Source: Candidatus Ruthenibacterium merdavium (lineage in GTDB: Bacteria; Bacillota; Clostridia; Oscillospirales; Ruminococcaceae). From it: DNA of 64,000 bases. The notes under the pieces were generated by a model that was not told the DNA's origin, did not search any database, and saw nothing but the letters and a program-made list of their open reading frames with translations. The stretch is from the NCBI GenBank assembly GCA_019119935.1, contig DWWA01000008.1, forward strand, positions 1-64,000, given 5' to 3'. Shown here one piece after another: positions 14,873 to 26,800 of this stretch. The position numbers and the translations under genes were made by a program. Numbering within the stretch: the first letter of the stretch is position 1; every line of letters starts with the position of its first letter.

Positions 14873-17800
14873 ATGAAGCTGCGCACACGGCTTGCGGCCA
14901 TGGTGCTGACAATACTTTTAACGGCGCAATTGCCCGTTAGTGTCTTTGCAAATTCAGCCGCATCAACGGCTCAAACGCAAGGGCAAATTGTTGTAACAGA
15001 TGAAAACGGACAAGAGCAGATTCTCACTGCCGAGCAACTGCAGAGCGGGGAAAATCTGCCTGAAAATATTGTAATTAACAATGAAACGACGCAAACGCAG
15101 GAAACGGAAACTGCGGCACCTGCAAGTGAAAGCGCTCCCGCTGCAAGCGACAGCGCCCCTGCGGCAGACAGCACAAGCACGCCGGCGGCAAGTGAGAGCG
15201 CTCCCGCTGCAAACAGCACAAGTGCGTCTGCTGCAAGTGAGAGCGCTCCCGCTGCGAGCAGCGCAAGTGCGCCTGCTGCAAGTGAGAGCACACCCACTGC
15301 AAGCAGTGAAGAGCGTGTAGATTTGGATTTGCCGCTTGTGCAAAATACAGACGACAAAACACAGCGTGTCGATCTTGACTTGCCGTTGGTGCAAGCAACG
15401 GACACAACAGGAAACCGTGTCGAGGAAACCGTTTCGGTGAATCAGGCGGCAAGTTCCGATCGTTCGGTGCCGTCCGATGAAGAGGAAGAAAAAGAAGAAG
15501 TTTTACCTTATATTTACTGGAACCCGGGAGAGGGTTATGACGTAGACCCTTCTTATCTTGAAACTCACAAAGCAGAAAGCGACAGTACAAGCAGCAGCAC
15601 AAGTGAAAGTGTGAGCGAGAGCGAAAGCACCGGTGAGAGTGCGTCTGCTTCACAGAGCGCCTCTGCGTCCGACGCTGCATCGCAGAGTGTTCCTGTGTCC
15701 GGCGGTACGTCGGAGAGCGGTTCTGCGTCCGGCAGTACGTCGGAGAGTGTTCCTGTGTCCGGCGGTACGTCGGAGAGTGTTCCTGCATCCGGCAGTACGT
15801 CGGAGAGTGTTCCTGTGTCCGGCGATACGTCGGAGAGTGTTCCTGCATCCGGCAGTACGTCGGAGAGCGGTTCTGCTTCCGGCAGTACGTCGGAGAGTGT
15901 TCCTGCATCCGGCAGTACGTTGGAGAGTGTTCCTGCCTCCGGCAGCACGTCTGTGAGCACGCCTGCGCCCAGCAGCACACCGGAGAGCGTTCCTGCGCCC
16001 GGCAGTGCTGCTGTGAGCACGCCTGCCCCCAGCAGCACACCGGAAGCCGCACAAGTGCCGGGAACCGATGCCGCAGCGGAGCCTGCACCTCAGCCGGTGC
16101 ATGAAGCGGCGCCGGAAGCGGGGCTTGTCGAGCAGGCCGGACAGGTTTTGGACAACTTGAGCCCTGTGCAGACCGCACACGCGGCAGATACGCTGGAGCC
16201 TGAGCAGGAAAAAGGCTTCTTTGCGGGCGTTTTGGAATGGCTTTCGTGGCTGTTTTCCCCGATTACCCGGTTTTTTAAAGATTTAGCAGCGTTTGCGCTG
16301 TCCTCCAATTATGTACCCGCGGGTGATGATGCCAACACCGGCCGCAGTCCGCTTGCGCCTGTTAAGAGCTTTGACGCGGCAATGCAGCGTGCGCGTGAGC
16401 TTTCCGCAGAGCTGGGCATCACCATGGATCAAGTGACGATTTACATGATGAATCCGCTTGAAATTAAAACAGGCCAACAAGTAGACATTAACACGAATAT
16501 GGCTATTTTGAAGGCGTGGGAAGGCAGAAACTACGACAGCGATATGCTGTTTTACTTAACCGGCGGTACACTCTCCGTGAACAATACGGTGATGACGCCG
16601 CGTGCCATTGACCCTGCTAATATGCAGGATGCCGCCAAAACGTTGGTATGGCTCTACGGCGGTACAATGGTATTGCAAAGCAATGTTTCCGCATACGGCG
16701 GATTTGTGCTGGATTTTTACCAGCAGGAAAGTGCGCGAGTATGGAACGCAGCGGCTTCTTTGGCTGCGCAAAAATATGAAACTCCTGTCATTCGTTTGGG
16801 CGAGTCTTTTGCCCCGGTAGGAATGGGTTATGCCCTTCAGTTTAAAGAGTCAGACCGTGAAATCGACCAGCTGGAGCTGGTACAGGCTCCTTATGCAGAT
16901 GAAGCAAAAATGCAGGAATATGCAAAAAGCTTCACCGTAACGGGAGAAACAGCAAGCGAGTGGGAATATGAAGTAATGGCGCAGCAGCAGGCGCAAGCGC
17001 AGCAAGCGCCTGCCCGAGCTCGAAGAATGGCAAGAATGGCGGTGCAAGACGGCGGGAAAACCTCGGCGTCTGCTTCGCTGTACGCAGTTCGTGCTTCCGG
17101 CGTGGTGATTTATTGGAACCCGGGCGGACAGCTGACCATTAACGGCAGTACTTACCCCGCAGGTTCTGACGTCGACCGTACAGGCCTTGCGCCCAGCGCT
17201 CCGCTGAAGACTTTGACAATGGCCATTGAAATGGCAAAAAAGAATAATACCACGCGTATTGTTTGTATGAGAACGCTGGAAATTAACAAGAGTACAGCGA
17301 ATACTGTTATACTTGAAAAGTATCTTCCTTACGATGAAGGTACAAATACTTTTCAGCTGCACAGTGACTTGATCAGCGGTGTGCCGGTGGATTTGATGAA
17401 CTGGGACCAAGGCTTGCCGATTCTCAATGCAGCGGACGGTTATAACCTCAGCATTCAAAACGTGACCCTGCAGGGCTACGCGACCGAAACGACAAACCGT
17501 GTCGGTAACCTCTTAACAGTGGGCGTTGGCTCAACGGTTACTTTGAATGACCGCGCATCTGTCATTGGCGGTTCTTATATTCAGGTAGCCTTTCATGCTG
17601 CGGCCGGGGAAAAACCGAACCCCATCATGGTGAACAGCCAAACTGGCGTCAGTGCAACCATTTACGCCAGTGGTATTGCTTTTGCGCCTCATTTCAGCGG
17701 CACACCCTTAGTGCAGGCCACGGAGGAATTGGTAAATACTGTATTTAAGGGGGATAAGGCTGCGGCCGGTAAGGCGCTGGCGCCTAACTTTGCACTGGAT

Positions 17801-20800
17801 AAAGCGAACACCACCCCGAGTACGGAAGGCGGCCAAAACCAAGTGATTTGGAGCTTGGAGCAGAGCGTGACAGCCGACCAGGAGCATACGCTTGTTCTGA
17901 CGGCCGCAAAGGATTACAGCGCTATCTATGTTGACCCTGAGCGCGGTGATGACAGCTACGACGGTATTACCTGCGAGTTCCCGGTAAAGACGGTGGACCG
18001 CGCGTTGGCGCTCTTGCAGGAAAACGTACCGGATATGATTGAAAAGCGCACGCAAGCCTATGAAGGTGGTGCAAACCCGACAGATATTGATGATAACTAT
18101 CCTTTGCCGGGCTTAATTTTGATTTGCAGTACGGTTGAAATTAACGATGCGCAGAATTGGAACTGGAGCCAATATCATTGGGAGGATTACAACGGGCAGG
18201 AAGTGCGCCCTGTCATCATGGCGCATGACGATGCAGCTGACGGCGCGACCGGTAAACTGCACACGCGCCCGGAGTATCTTCTGCGTGTCGGCGCAGGCGG
18301 AAGCCTGACGCTGGGCGAAGGCGTGCGCATCGGGCGTTCTTTGCCGGATAGTGATTCAATCACCAGCGATGTGAGCGTGCTCAAAACAAACGTCATCAAC
18401 GTGGTAGACGGCGGCAGCTTAACTTTAACAAGCAACGCAGAATTGTTCGGCACAAGTGAAGTAGAGGAGGATTTAGTCGCAGCCGCAAACCTGTATAAAA
18501 CTTACCCCGGCGTTGCGATTGTCGCGGGTGTAAAAACGGCGTTCCATTGGTCTTCCAACGTGTCAAGGCAAACGACAACAGCTGCGACCGTTACGCTGGA
18601 CAGCAGCTGGACGGGCGCAATTCACGGGTTTTCCCGCGGCGTGCTGCTTTGCGGCCAAGATGTCACCATGACGATGGACGCCGGTGATATTTACGGAAAT
18701 AAGAATAACTATACGGGCGCAGGCGTGAGCCTGTTCCAGGGCGCGCAGTTCACCATGAACGGCGGCAAGATTCGAGACAATTACGCTGGTGTTGGTGCGG
18801 GTGTATTAGTGGATGGCTATCAGTGGAAAACCGGCGAGAAAGTGACAAAGTTCGCCATGAAAGCCGGGGCGATTACGGGAAATACCATCGACTGCTACAC
18901 ACCGAGTGATTACACGGACCATATGGGCGGCGCGGGTGTGCAAACGCATTACGGCGAATTTGAAATGGGTACGAAAGGTGCTGATAACTCGCTGTGCGTT
19001 GTCAGCGGCAACTGTTTGAGAAGACGCAGAGGCATAAAGTATAATAATGTACTGGGTGTCGGTATCAGCATTCGCAACGATCGTACATCAGACACCAAGC
19101 AGCCTTCCTTTATCATGCACAGCGGAACGGTCAGCGGGAATCTGGTGGATGATCAGCCGGATCTCAATCTTGGGCAATATTTGTATGTTTATGGAATTGG
19201 TATTGGCACCTATAGCGTTTCAAGCCTGCTCATAGAGGGCGGAGAGATTTCCGAAAACAGACTCAAAAATTTGTATAATTATCAAACCAGCTATGAATGC
19301 TATTTTTTCGGTGCCGGAATGCATGTGGGCGCACCAAGCGTTGTGCCTAATATCGTTATACGCAATTTAACCGTAAAAAATAACAGCCTGAGCGAAGATT
19401 ACGGAACGGTTCAGGCAAGATATGTTTATTTTTATGGAGGCGGTTTAAGCTTTAGTTACGGGCTTTCCGACCATACTAATAATCCAGTGGTGCTTTTGGA
19501 AAACGTTCAGGTGCTGGATAATGCCGTAAAAACAAGAGCACGCGGCAATACCATTGCATATGGCGGCGGCATTGATTTTCAGGGAAGTACAGGCGGCTAT
19601 GCGTCTGATGCGGCACGATTGCTGAACGTGACGGTTCGAGGAAATCAAGCAGCTGACGGCGGCGGCATTTACGGAAGTTTTCATTGGGCGAAAAACCTGA
19701 CTGTCACGGAGAATACTGCTGTCAGCGGAAACGGCGGCGGCTGGCATACAGGCTACGCTAGCAGCGGTTATGCACAACGGCAGGTAATTGTAGAAGATTC
19801 CGTTTTCACAAAAAATACTGCAAATAACGGCGGCGGCATTTACCTTACTTACGTATCCAGGGACGGTTATACGTATACGATTACGGAAAGCGCTCCGGGA
19901 AAAACCAAGATTCAAGATAATACGGCCTCCTCTTACGGCGGCGGCGTATATATGAACCCGTACAGTACAAAAAACTTGTATTACTTTGACTTCACCAGTG
20001 AGTGGAACAATACGGTAACGGCCAACGCCCCGAATACGCGCGGACAGAATTTGTATGTAAGTAATCTCTACAATGCCGCAGTTTATCTTTTACAGGGCAC
20101 GTTCCTCGGCACTGACAGTATCCGCATACTGCCCACCACCGGAGATTATAATGGCACCTTGGCACTGGATATGGCGAAAGTCAAATTTACGCCGGACGAA
20201 GAGGGTCAAAGCGCAATTTATTTGAATCATCCGAACGGAACCATTACCCTGCTCGCTGCGGGCAGCAGCGCCTCGCCCTTGCACCTTACCATTAATGAGC
20301 AGAATTTTAACGCCGGCAACGTGATTTTCAAACCCGGCAACGTGGATAAGCTGGAAATCGGCGGCTTGAGCAAAAACGAGGCACAGCAGGGCGGTTATGA
20401 AGCGGTGGCAAAACCGTATTCTTACCCGAAATTAACGGATGCAAGCCAAAGCAGCAAAGAAGGCGAAGCATGGAGCGATTACATTACGCTGACCGGCACG
20501 CCGGTTCGCACGCAGCTTGGCGCCGTGGCCGATGTAAGCGACGAAACTTTGACAAATTTGGCTTTGATCGGTGAAGGTGTGTATCTGGACGGTATGAACG
20601 GCAAAGATACCAACACGGGCCTTTCTCCGAAGGAGGCGGTGAAAACATGGGAAAAAGCCGCACAGCTGATGGAGCAGTATCAGCAAAAGCCGCCCATGGA
20701 AACCCAGAAGACGACCGGCTTTCAGCCCATTATTTGGATGTGCGGTCCGGTTACACTGGAAAAAGATGCAGGGGGAAAAGAAATTACGCTGAGCCTGCCG

Positions 20801-23800
20801 CAAAGTGTCGTCAGCGAAACGTATCAGGAGTACGAAAAGTCGCAAAGCCGAACACCGGAGCGTGCGGCGGCAAAGCGCTTTGCCAGCAATAACTTGCCGC
20901 TGTTTTATTTGGAAGACGGCGCAGTTGTAAACGTGACAAATTTGCGTGTAGACGGAAACAGTGCGGCTTTGACAAACGCGCTGGAAACCTCCGTGAGTTT
21001 TTATGTCAAATCAGGTGGGCTTTTAAAAGTAGGCGACGGTGCGCGCATTTATGAAAGCTACGGCCCGAACGTTTCCTTGTACGGCGGTTCACTCGAAGTG
21101 GATCAAAGCTTTACCCCCGCTCAGACAGACGCAGAAAATGATGAAAAATACGGCGTGCAAATCAGCTCTTACAGCAAACGTTACGGCAGCTACTGGGGCG
21201 CGGTTTCCTTTGCGTCGGATCACTCCAGCGCTTTGCTGAAGGGGAATGCTTACCTTGGGAATACATCTGCGAGCAGCGGATATGATGTTATTTTCCATGT
21301 AACAGCTGATCATGCAAGCATTACCATGCAGGGCGACAGTATCATACGCGGAAGTTATGGTATTTACCGCTATTACCGAAGGAATATCAAGGTCCATTTA
21401 AAAGATAACGCCCTGATGGATGGCTATAAATATGTTATTTACACCTATAATGCTTATGACAACGACAGGATTCCCGGCCTGTTTGAAATGACTCTGGAAG
21501 GAAAAAGCCATGCACGGGCCAATTCCGGCAACTCTTTCTGGTTCGAATATGGCCCTCAAACGGCCGCTAAAATCAGCTTATACGACGAAGCTCAAATTAC
21601 CGGCAGCTGGGTACCGGACAGTACTTATCAGTCGACAGGATACCAAAAGGGGTCTATGAGCATTATAATGGGGCGTCAGGGTGGTGAAGATGCGCCTGTA
21701 ATCAACGTCAGCGGTACGTTGTCATGGATCGGCGGACAGCTTTATCTGGAAATGAATGCGAACGCTCAATTGAAAGGAGCAGTTTCGTTTACCGGATTGT
21801 CTGCTCCTGTGGCGACGGACGTTGGAAAGCCTGAAACTTACGGCGTTGTTATGCGTGACAATGCCTCCATTGTGTCGTCCAACTACAGCTACGGCGTAGA
21901 GTTGTATATGTATTACTTTAACAATAACAACAGCATTAACAAAAGTTGGGATAAAACGACCCCGTTTACCATTCACTTGACGGACAATGCTTCGATTGGA
22001 CACAGTTCCAATACGACCGGTTTCTCCCCGATTCGAGTTGAACAGTATATCAGTGGGAGCGCTGCCACGGAACAAACCATCAAAGACCGTTATATGATGG
22101 GGGACGACCAAACAATTGTTCTGAGCGGCAATGCCAAACTCAAAGGCTATGGCTATTACGGAGCAATTTGTTTTTACAGTAGTATGGACTCCTCCGTTAA
22201 CGTCGACCCCGATGATGTAACTCCCATTTCTACGGTGATCTTTAAGGATAATGCCGGTGTGGAGCAGACAACAAGTACACTGAATAGTTCGTCTTATTCG
22301 AACTATCCGCTGATTAGTGCGCGTAAGGTGGTTTTACAGGGGAATGTCAGCTTGCCCAAAGTGGGAAATCAGGCGGTGAATACGTCAATTTACGGCCAGG
22401 GCGCCTCTGTGAAAGCATGGGAGATGGAGCTCGACGGTACAGCCGAGGTGAAAGGCCCCATCTGGCTGCTGGGCAAAAATGTTGCTGACGGCACTACGGG
22501 AAATATTACTTTGACCGCGCCGATTGCATCCACAGCGGACACAGGACGCTATCAGCTGCATTTAGCGGCGAATTACATGGGCCAAATTGTGGTCGCGCCC
22601 GGCGGCACCGTCGCGGATGCAAGCATCTATCTCGACTGCTTTACAAAGCTTGCCGCTGAGGGTGAGGCGGCCGACGTAGACCTGAAAGCGATGAAGCCCA
22701 ATATTGTGCTTGACCGACAGTGGAACGTATACCTCAGCACCAACGGCAATGACACAAACGACGGCTCTACGCCGCAAAAGGCGGTACGCACCTTCACACG
22801 TGCGAAAGAAATCTTAACCACAATTGAAGGTTACGGCAACGGCAGCAATATTATCATTCCGGATAACCTCACGATTCAAAACCACGATAAAACGTGGAGC
22901 TTTGAAGCGGGCGGCGTTTTAACAAGTGCAACCGGAGAAAAATGGAAGCCGAGCGTTCGCCGAATGGACGGTATCATTTATACGATGCCGTTGATTACGG
23001 TAAGCGCGGGTGCTTACAGCACAGCTGCCGCCAACGGCAAAGCCATTACGGCAGAGGAGGCCGCTGCGCCGGTGGTGTTTGAAAACATCACCATTGACAA
23101 CGGAGGAAGCGGCGGTAAATTTGCACTGAGCGGCGCGGGTTACAACCAGTACAACTTCTCGATGGTATACGTCGATACCGGGGAGCTCTCACGAGAGGTA
23201 CAGCTGGGCGAGAATGTCGTCTTGCACAACCTCGATTATGACATGAGCACCAACATTGCCGGCAGCACCAGTTTGTCAGACGGCTGGCAAGTGGGCGGTT
23301 TTGCTTTGAATATTACTTCGGGCAAAGTCACGCTAGACGGCGCTGTGATCGAGGATTTCAGCGTGAAGAATTACTACCACGATAGCTCGAGCTACAGTTA
23401 TATTGAGCATACGTCCATTATCAGCGTTAACGGAACTAAGGCGGCGCTTGAAATGAGAGAAGGCGCCATTCGCAATAATTTGCTGGATATCAAATATCGC
23501 CGCAATTATGTGCAATCGAATGCGACAGCAATTTTGGCGGTGGCAGACGGCGCAACGTTCGACATGTCCGGCGGTGAGTTTTCCGGCAATACCCTGCAAG
23601 GGCCGCTTTGGACGATACCGGGAAATTCTTACGCCGGTTCCGCTGACAATCAAAGGACCAGCGTGGGCGTCATTTGCCTTTCCGGTTCCGGCAGTGCAAT
23701 GACGCTTTCCGGCGGTAAAATTACCGGGAACACCAACCGTTTGGGCATTGATGAAACACCGGCAAAAAAGAATTTCGGTGACGTGGAAAATATCATCACG

Positions 23801-26800
23801 GTCGGTTCGCAGGGCTCGAATGGCGGTAACGAAAGCAGCGGCGTCTATCAAGGCTGTACCTTTACGATGTCCGGCGGCAGCATTACGAATAACACTGCCC
23901 GCTACGGCTCGGCGTTTGCGCTTTTGAACGGAACGGTAACGCTTTCGGGCGGAACCATTCGCGGCAACGAGTCGGTGGCTCCGATTCCGACAGAAGGTGA
24001 GCCTACGGGCTGGAAAGCGGAGTACTGCCCCATCTTTGTGAGCAACTTCCGTACAACGCGTTTGAACCTTCAGGGCAGCGCGTGTGTGGCAGACGACCCG
24101 TTCTATTTGCAGCCGGGACGTCAGATTGTCCTTACCGACCAGCTGCGCCAAACGAACCGTTTGTACGAAATTTACACCGGCACCGGAGCAACGCCTGCCG
24201 GCAACCTCGTGGTAATTCCGGACGGCGACGTCATTTTGGACGCGACGGCTTATCTGCACAATTTCCATGCGCATGCCGCGGGAATGGTGCTCGACCGCGG
24301 ACGTGAGAACATACAGGTGACGACGCAGCTCGGACAAATGAATGAGCAGAAATGTCTGGTTCAAATGAAAGCGGTGTTTGTCAACGGCGATCAGGGAACC
24401 GACCCGGATTCTGTGGATTTGTCGGTTCCGCAAAACACCTTGGGACGAAACACCGACAATCCCGTACAGACGTTTGACGCGGCAAAGGCCATAGGCCAGG
24501 CGCTGTGTTATGAGGGGGAAGACCCGGCGGAGCATGCAAGCCATAGAAATCATTATGTTGTTTATGCAACGGGAACGGTTTACAATGATTTGTATGAAGG
24601 CCAGGTAACAGACACAACAGGAGTTTACACGAAGAACGAGGACGCGAGCAACTTTGTATTCTCATTTGACGGAGCAGCTTACATGTGCCGCTACACCGGC
24701 TGGGCGCTTTGTATGGGTAACGGCCTGCATAAAGCCGGCAGTTACTGTTATGATTCCCTGATTAAGATACGAGAAAGCACCGGAACGACGACCCTTAAAA
24801 ACATTATCCTGCGCGGCCGGCGTGAAGTGGACAGTACAGACAACAACGGTGAAACATTGGTTGTCGTGGGCAGTGGCTCAAAGCTGGTTTTGACTGAGGG
24901 CGCCGGTTTGGAGCGAAACAATGTTGCGGGTTCCCGCCCGAGTGCTGCCGATCCCTCTTTGATGGAACCTATTAACACAAAGGGCGGCGGTGTTCGTGTA
25001 GAAGCCGGCGGTGAGATGCTCATGGATAGTGGTATCATTGATATTACCTGTACGGCAATTACCGGCTCGAGCATCTATTTGACGGGGAAAGAAGATGCCA
25101 AAGAGGCCGCAAAGCTGACGCTGCAAAATAAGGTGAACATCGGCGGAGAAATTTATCTCGGCGGACAGCAAGGCTACGATACCCCGATTTTGGTGGATAA
25201 AACCTTTGCGCCTACGCAATCTGTGGCAATTGGCCTCCAGGGCGACTATAACTTAAAGCCTGTGGTTCAGTGGACCGATGATACCGAAGTAACCGAAGAG
25301 ATGCTGAAGCTGTTTACGTTCTCTACCTCCATTACGGCTTTGTATGAAGTTTTGCCTGGAAACGTGAGCAATCCGGGACAGAAAAATAATGCAATTGTTT
25401 TGAACCTGCGCAATATTTTGTATCTTGACCCGGACAACGGCGATGATAAAAACGACGGCAAAACGCCGGAAAAGGCAATCAAAACGATCGGACATATTTA
25501 TGATATGTTTCAAGATGCGGGCTCTGTACCGGGTGTGTTGGTATTCGTTATGAACCCGATTGAAGTTCCCGATGGAACATTGCTTGCGATTACAAACGGC
25601 AGCGTTCAGCAGGGTATGACGAAAAAATACATCTCTATCTATTACGAGGGAGCGGAGGAAACGGGCTTTGATACTACCGTTGGAATTCACCACTCAGATA
25701 ATGAGAAGCAAATTCAAAGCCAGCTGTATTTTAAGCGTTATGTCAAAACCTCTGATGCTGAGATTCCGGAAAACTATGATGCCGAAACGAATTTGAAGGA
25801 ACTGTTTATTGTCAAGGGACAGCTTCAGTTGAACGGTGTGTACTTGGACGGTCACTCCAACGCAACGGAATCGACCTATCCGGGACAGTCTGCACCAGGC
25901 ATTGCAGCAAAAGCACCTCTCGTGCGCGTAGATGATATCGGTTCAGCGCAGTTCTTAGCGGGTGAGCTGAAAAGACATCAGCTGGGTGACCGCAGCTACC
26001 AGGCCGGAAACACGTTGTTTACAAATAACGTAAACAACAATCTGAAAACAAAGATCCTGCCAGGGACGAACGGTGTTGTGGAGGGCTCTAGTGCAGGGAT
26101 TGAAATTCTTTCTTCCGGCACGGATCAAGGCTTCGAAAAAGAAAAACGTGGAAAAGTGGTGTTGCTGAATACACAATTTGTAAATTTGAAACTGGGTGAA
26201 AATGAAAGCGGAAAGGGAATCATTGGAGGAAGCGACGTTTACCAAAACGGCGAAATCACCATTAGCCACAACGTCTATTTTGAAGGCAATGTATTCTTAG
26301 AGGGCAACGGCCGAAACGGCGATACCGAGGAGGATAGAATCTCTCGCCAAACAAGTCGCTGGCTCGGTATCAGCGCCTACGGAAGCCCGGTAGCGGGTGC
26401 CTTTGAATTGCTGGTGCGCGATGCGTATCACAATCGACGCATGGTGAAGTATCCGTATTCCACTTCTAACACGATTCCGCAGGATGAAATCAGCTATTAT
26501 ATGCTGACCTCGGAACTTTCGCGCTACTTCACGCTTATGAACGAGCTAATTGCACCGAATACGAGCGAAGAAGACTTCCTCGGAACGGGTGAAAACACAC
26601 TCTGGCTGCGCGTTCCGCAGGCTGTGTACATTGACCCGGAAAACGGAGTGGACACGAACAACGGTCAATATCCGGAAACTGCGGTGAAAACTTTGCAAAT
26701 GGCGTTTGAACGCATGCGCGGTCTTTCGGCAAAGGTGCTCTATGTGGTAAACACGATTCCTATCGACGGTGTGTCTTTCATCTATCCCACCGGATACAGT

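Noticed and set aside
15679-16038. CRISPR array suggested by evenly spaced 30-bp units
   Set aside because: Units are directly adjacent with no unique spacers, in frame within the giant gene, and encode a Ser/Pro decapeptide.
15075-16178. Long low-complexity open frames on the minus strand
   Set aside because: Arise from the tandem repeats of the giant gene; Cys/Arg-rich and without start signals.
23333-24553. 406-codon open frame on the minus strand
   Set aside because: Antisense to the giant surface gene, no ribosome site, no recognisable protein; a by-product of codon bias.
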